Positions 60,687 through 64,000 of a stretch of DNA of 64,000 bases are shown here, in pieces. The first letter of the stretch is position 1. Each line of letters begins with the position of its first letter. The notes beneath the pieces are model-generated. The model did not search any database. It had not been told where the DNA came from and saw only the letters and a list, made by a program, of their open reading frames with translations. The stretch is from Roseitalea sp. MMSF_3546 (GTDB taxonomy: Bacteria; Pseudomonadota; Alphaproteobacteria; Rhizobiales; Rhizobiaceae): assembly GCF_030732865.1 (NCBI RefSeq), contig NZ_JASHKB010000013.1:1-64000 (forward strand), written 5' to 3'. The translations under genes were made by a program, and so were the position numbers.

Positions 60687-61427
60687 TCAGCGCCCCAGAT
60701 AGACATCGATCACCTGCTGATGGCCGGTGACGTGGTCGATCGAACCCTCGGCCAGCACCGAGCCCTCGTGCAGCACCGTGACCTTGCAGTTCAGCCGGCG
60801 CACGAACTCCATGTCGTGCTCGACGACGATCACGGCGCGTGTCTCGGCCGCCCGCTTGAGAAGGTCAGTGGTGTGCTCGCGTTCGTCGAGCGTCATGCCC
60901 GCCGCCGGCTCGTCGACCAGCAGCAGTTTCGGATCCTGGGCGAGAAGCATGCCGATCTCCAGCCACTGCTTCTGCCCGTGCGCCAGTTCGCCGGCCATCC
61001 GGTTGAGCTGATCGGCAAGCCCGATCTCGCGCGCCAGTTCGGCGACTCGGTCCATGTCCGTGGCAAACGGCCGATAGAACACCACGCTGAGCGGGTCGCG
61101 CGCATTGTCGAGGGCCATCGTGAGATTGTCGCGCACGCTCTGCTGCTCGAAGACGGTAGGCCGCTGGAACTTGCGGCCGATGCCGGCGCGCGCGATCTCG
61201 CTTTCGCTCATGCGCAGCAGGCTGGCCGGCGGCTCGCCATAGTCGACGCGGCCGCTGTCGGGGCGCGTCTTGCCGGTGACGATGTCCATGAAGGTGGTCT
61301 TGCCGGCGCCGTTCGGCCCGATGATCGCGCGCAACTCCGCGGCGCCGATCTCAAAGGACAGATCGTTGATCGCCTTGAACCCGTCAAAGGCGACCGAGAC
61401 CCCGGCGACTTCCAGAAGGCTGCTCAT
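60687..61427 (-). CDS. urtD: Urea ABC transporter ATPase UrtD
   Basis: 246-aa LivG-type ATPase. Walker A GPNGAGKTTFMDIVTGKTRP, the QRPTVFEQQSVRDNLTMAL region and Walker B LLLVDEPAAGMT are present; the signature reads LAHGQKQWLEIGMLL, the HGQKQWLEIGM form being typical of UrtD. The ATG at 61427 overlaps the urtC stop codon by 4 nt. Confidence 0.93.
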   Translation of the reverse strand: MSSLLEVAGVSVAFDGFKAINDLSFEIGAAELRAIIGPNGAGKTTFMDIVTGKTRPDSGRVDYGEPPASLLRMSESEIARAGIGRKFQRPTVFEQQSVRDNLTMALDNARDPLSVVFYRPFATDMDRVAELAREIGLADQLNRMAGELAHGQKQWLEIGMLLAQDPKLLLVDEPAAGMTLDEREHTTDLLKRAAETRAVIVVEHDMEFVRRLNCKVTVLHEGSVLAEGSIDHVTGHQQVIDVYLGR

Positions 61428-62641
61428 GCCGGTTCCTTGGCGCTTTGCGGCGGTCTTGCCGGCTGCGGCCGCGCGGCGCGCGGGTTGCGGACGAGCCTGT
61501 CGACGAGCCCGCCAAGGCCCTGCGGCGCGAACAGCGTGACCAGCACGAAGCCGAAGCCGAGCAGCACCAGCCACCAGTCGACCCATTCGATCGTGTAAAA
61601 GCCAAGCGGGATGTCGGGCGCCCGGCCGGAGGTGAACCAGGTCGACAGAAGCGAGACGAGCGCGGCGCCGATCACCGCGCCGTAGAGCCGGCCCCGGCCG
61701 CCGATCGCCACCCACACGGCCAGGTAGATCGAGGCGATGGGCGCGATCTCGGCCGGATTGATGATGCCCGCCTGCGGATAGTAGAGCGCCCCGGCAATGC
61801 CGGCGATGACGGCCGTCAGCGTGAACACGACGAGCTTGTAGGCCTCCACATTGTAGCCCAGGAAACGCACGCGCGCCTCGTCGTCGCGAATGCCGCGCAC
61901 CACATTGCCGAACTTGCCCGCAACGAGCCAGGCCGCGAGCAGATAGCCCGCTCCCAGCGCCAGCGCCGACGCCCACAGGAACCAGACCGAGACCACGTCC
62001 TGCGAGATGTTCTCGGCGCCGGGAATGTTCTGCAGGCCCGAAAGGCCGTTATTGCCGCGCAGGCCCGAATCGTTCTGGAACAGATAGAGCGACAGCGCCA
62101 GCGTCATCGCCTGGGTGAGGATCGACAGATAGACGCCCGTCACGCGGCTGCGAAAGGCCAGCCAGCCGAACACCAGCGCCAGCAGGCCCGGCACGAGCAC
62201 GACGAGGGCGAGCTGGATGATCAGGCTGTCGGCGAACATCCAGATCGTCGGGATCTCCGAGCCGCCGACCACGCCGAAGATCTGCGCGCCGATCGCCTCG
62301 CGCACCTCCTCGGGCGTCGGCGGCAGTTGTGCGGCGGCGAGCTGGTCGACGACGATGCCCTTGGTGCGCTCATACATCAGCCACATGCCGATCATGTAGC
62401 CGCCAAGGCCGAAGAAGGCGAAATGGCCCAGCGACAGGATCCCGCAATAGCCCCAGACGAGGTCCATGGCGATGGCGACAAGGCACAGGCACAGCGTCTT
62501 GCCCAGCGTCTTGACGAAGCTGGTCGAGATCAGCCCGATGCCGAAGCCTTCCGACAGGATCGTTGCGCCCAGCGTGAACAGCGCGAGAAGCGCGATGAAG
62601 ATCATCACCGAGGGATGGCGGATCAGGAAGGTGCGTTCCAT
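61424..62641 (-). CDS. urtC: Urea ABC transporter permease UrtC
   Basis: 405-aa LivM-type permease with multiple membrane segments. LCLCLVAIAMDLVWGYCGIL, SLGHFAFFGLGGYMIGMWLM, FQNDSGLRGNNGLSG and GIRDDEARVRFLGYNVEAYK are typical of UrtC. A Pro/Arg-rich hydrophilic tail ends the chain. It starts 4 nt after urtB. Forms the urea channel with UrtB. Confidence 0.92.
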   Translation of the reverse strand: MERTFLIRHPSVMIFIALLALFTLGATILSEGFGIGLISTSFVKTLGKTLCLCLVAIAMDLVWGYCGILSLGHFAFFGLGGYMIGMWLMYERTKGIVVDQLAAAQLPPTPEEVREAIGAQIFGVVGGSEIPTIWMFADSLIIQLALVVLVPGLLALVFGWLAFRSRVTGVYLSILTQAMTLALSLYLFQNDSGLRGNNGLSGLQNIPGAENISQDVVSVWFLWASALALGAGYLLAAWLVAGKFGNVVRGIRDDEARVRFLGYNVEAYKLVVFTLTAVIAGIAGALYYPQAGIINPAEIAPIASIYLAVWVAIGGRGRLYGAVIGAALVSLLSTWFTSGRAPDIPLGFYTIEWVDWWLVLLGFGFVLVTLFAPQGLGGLVDRLVRNPRAARPQPARPPQSAKEPA

Positions 62642-62645
62642 GGCC

Positions 62646-64000
62646 TCAGTCTCCCGCCGCGCGGCCGCGCAGGGCGAAGATGCCCTTGGGCCGGAACTGG
62701 ATGAAGATGATGATGAAGATGATCATGTAGGTCTGCGCGGCCAGCGTGTTGGCCGGGTTGAACCATTCGATCAGCTTCTGCAGCGAGCCGATCATGCCCG
62801 CGCCGGCCAGCGTGCCCCAGATATTGCCGACCCCGCCGACGACCACCGTCATGAAGCTCTGCACGATGTAGGAGGCGCCCAGCTCCGAGGTGACCTGCGC
62901 GTAAAGCCCGATGGCGACACCGGCGATGCCGGCGATGCCCGAGCCCAGGCCGAATGTCAGCATGTTCACCCGGTCCGGGCTGATGCCCATCGAGGCGGCC
63001 ATGCGGCTGTTCTGGGTGACCGCGCGCACTTCAAGGCCCAGCCGCGTGCGGTTGAGGATGAACCACAACAGCACGAAGAAGACCAATGCGAGCACGAAGA
63101 TGGCGATGCGGATATAGCTGATCGAGACCACGTCGTTGAAGGTGAGCGCGCCGTCGAGCCAGCCCGGCGCGGTCAGCGGCCGGGCCTGCGTGCCGAAGAT
63201 GTTCTTGGCGAGCTGCTGCAGCGCGATGGAGATGCCGAATGTGGCGAGCAGCGTCTCCAGCGGCCGGTGCATCAGGTGGCGAATGACGAGCCGTTCGAGC
63301 GCCACCCCGGCGGCGAAGGCGAGCAGGAAGGCCAGCGGCAGCGCCAGGATGATCGAGGCGGTGTGATCGGGCACGAACTGCTGCACCACATAGCCGGTAT
63401 AGGCGCCGATCATGATGAACTCGCCATGCGCCATGTTGATCACGCCCATCACGCCGAAGGTGATGGCAAGCCCGATCGCCGCCAGGAAGTAGATCGAGGC
63501 CAGCGACAGCCCGTCGAGGCCAAGATCGAGCCATCCATAGGCCGCGACGCGGCTTTCGATCGATTGCAGCGTCGCCCGCGCCGCATCGGTGACCGCCCGC
63601 GAGGGCTCGTTGTAGGTCTCGAAGAAGACATGGTCGGCCACGGCCGCCGCCCGGTCCTCGGCGCTCGGCCGAGGCGGCACGGAGCCGGTGGCGGCAAGCG
63701 CCGCATAGGCATCCTCGCGCGCCTGGTCGGTGTCGAGCGAGGCGACCGAAACGCCGCCGACCCGCCCATCGGCGATGTTTGCGACCAGCGCGGCATCGCG
63801 CGCATCGTCGTCGACCGTTTCGGGCACCCGGCCCGCATCGGCGAGCATGGCGTAGGCGTCCTCGATCGCGATGTCGCTGCCCGGTTCGAGGGTGCGCGCG
63901 ACATTGGCGTCGGCCGGCAGCACCTCGGCGAAGCGGGTGCGCGTCGACAGGAGCGGATTGAGCGTTGCGCGCACATCGACCGAGATGTCCCCGGCAAAGC
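62646..64000 (-). CDS. urtB: Urea ABC transporter permease UrtB, 5' end outside window
   Basis: Partial LivH-type permease, with about 450 residues visible. The frame is still open at the right edge (reading FAGDISVDVRATLNPLL), so the start lies beyond it. A roughly 150-residue N-terminal periplasmic region precedes the membrane part, as in other UrtB proteins, and contains an internal duplication (EDAYAMLADAGRVP and EDAYAALAATGSVP). The permease core shows AIGLAITFGVMGVINMAHGE, LATFGISIALQQLAKNIFGT and TVVVGGVGNIWGTLAGAGMI. UrtA is expected upstream, outside the window. Confidence 0.9.
   Translation of the reverse strand, partial: FAGDISVDVRATLNPLLSTRTRFAEVLPADANVARTLEPGSDIAIEDAYAMLADAGRVPETVDDDARDAALVANIADGRVGGVSVASLDTDQAREDAYAALAATGSVPPRPSAEDRAAAVADHVFFETYNEPSRAVTDAARATLQSIESRVAAYGWLDLGLDGLSLASIYFLAAIGLAITFGVMGVINMAHGEFIMIGAYTGYVVQQFVPDHTASIILALPLAFLLAFAAGVALERLVIRHLMHRPLETLLATFGISIALQQLAKNIFGTQARPLTAPGWLDGALTFNDVVSISYIRIAIFVLALVFFVLLWFILNRTRLGLEVRAVTQNSRMAASMGISPDRVNMLTFGLGSGIAGIAGVAIGLYAQVTSELGASYIVQSFMTVVVGGVGNIWGTLAGAGMIGSLQKLIEWFNPANTLAAQTYMIIFIIIFIQFRPKGIFALRGRAAGD

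Noticed and set aside
1-64000. CRISPR arrays, tRNA/rRNA genes, insertion sequences, integrases
   Set aside because: No spaced direct-repeat arrays, cloverleaf-like sequences with CCA-type ends, rRNA cores, transposase or integrase motifs were seen; the 22-residue repeats at 46089-47887 are protein-coding curlin units.

Overview
The window reads as a chromosomal segment of a high-GC alphaproteobacterium, most likely Hyphomicrobiales (Rhizobiales). The case rests on the rhizobial-type RhaTPQSU rhamnose transporter order, the N-acetylglutaminylglutamine (NAGGN) osmolyte pair asnO/ngs, a Porin_2-type porin, a UrtBCDE urea importer and a perfect CtrA-type box. There are no rRNA or tRNA genes, insertion sequences, phage genes or CRISPR arrays. 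Coding density is very high, with many 4-nt (ATGA/GTGA) and 8-11-nt gene overlaps. Almost all of the window consists of ABC importers coupled to catabolic enzymes.

Layout. (1) 69-2680 (-): ATPase and substrate-binding protein (SBP) of a BMP-family importer; its permeases must lie left of the window. (2) 2856-12926 (-): a tightly packed gene run headed by an unusual winged-helix/solute-binding-protein fusion regulator. It continues with an SDR, an M24/creatinase-like protein, E1alpha and E1beta of a 2-oxoacid or acetoin dehydrogenase, a lipoyl-bearing E2 with a degenerate catalytic domain, an aldehyde dehydrogenase, a second E2 that has the catalytic domain but no lipoyl domain, and a KduD-like SDR. 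Divergent from it, 13271-18023 (+) is a complete CUT2-type sugar importer. Together these look like one regulon for an unidentified carbohydrate or polyol, and this is the best candidate for an undescribed system. (3) 18442-25389 (+): osmoprotection island with a glycine betaine/choline-type importer followed by asnO and ngs. (4) 25397-32612 (-): an operon with its own promoter, containing a cytosine-deaminase-like amidohydrolase, a BMP-type SBP, an amidase, an ATPase and two permeases; it probably imports and deaminates or hydrolyses a nucleobase-like or cyclic-amide compound. (5) 32711-38936 (-): tamA-tamB outer-membrane assembly pair. (6) 39361-43307 (+): TroABCD-type Zn/Mn importer with a palindromic operator in its promoter spacer. 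(7) 43323-44550: divergent MerR regulator and small CDF-like cation transporter sharing a MerR-type promoter. (8) 44573-47887: porin, then a divergent curlin-repeat gene cluster with 22-residue repeats and a CtrA box. (9) 47909-48385: DUF305 membrane protein. (10) 48510-59966: divergent L-rhamnose (6-deoxyhexose) regulon. The minus arm encodes an aldo/keto reductase dehydrogenase, RhaTPQS, the mutarotase and an FAD-linked oxidase. The plus arm encodes a DapA-family aldolase, L-rhamnonate dehydratase, an amidohydrolase lactonase and a GntR/FadR regulator. A perfect FadR-type palindrome lies between the arms. (11) 59988-64000 (-): urtE, urtD, urtC and a truncated urtB of a urea ABC transporter.

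A recurrent layout feature is a strong GC-rich hairpin directly downstream of SBP genes (about 1611, 14230, 19439 and 50316) and of the first curlin gene (46707). Such hairpins probably set a high SBP-to-permease expression ratio. Starts were chosen from Shine-Dalgarno sequences and overlaps; several are TTG or GTG. Functional calls are from recognition of sequence motifs only; no database search was run.
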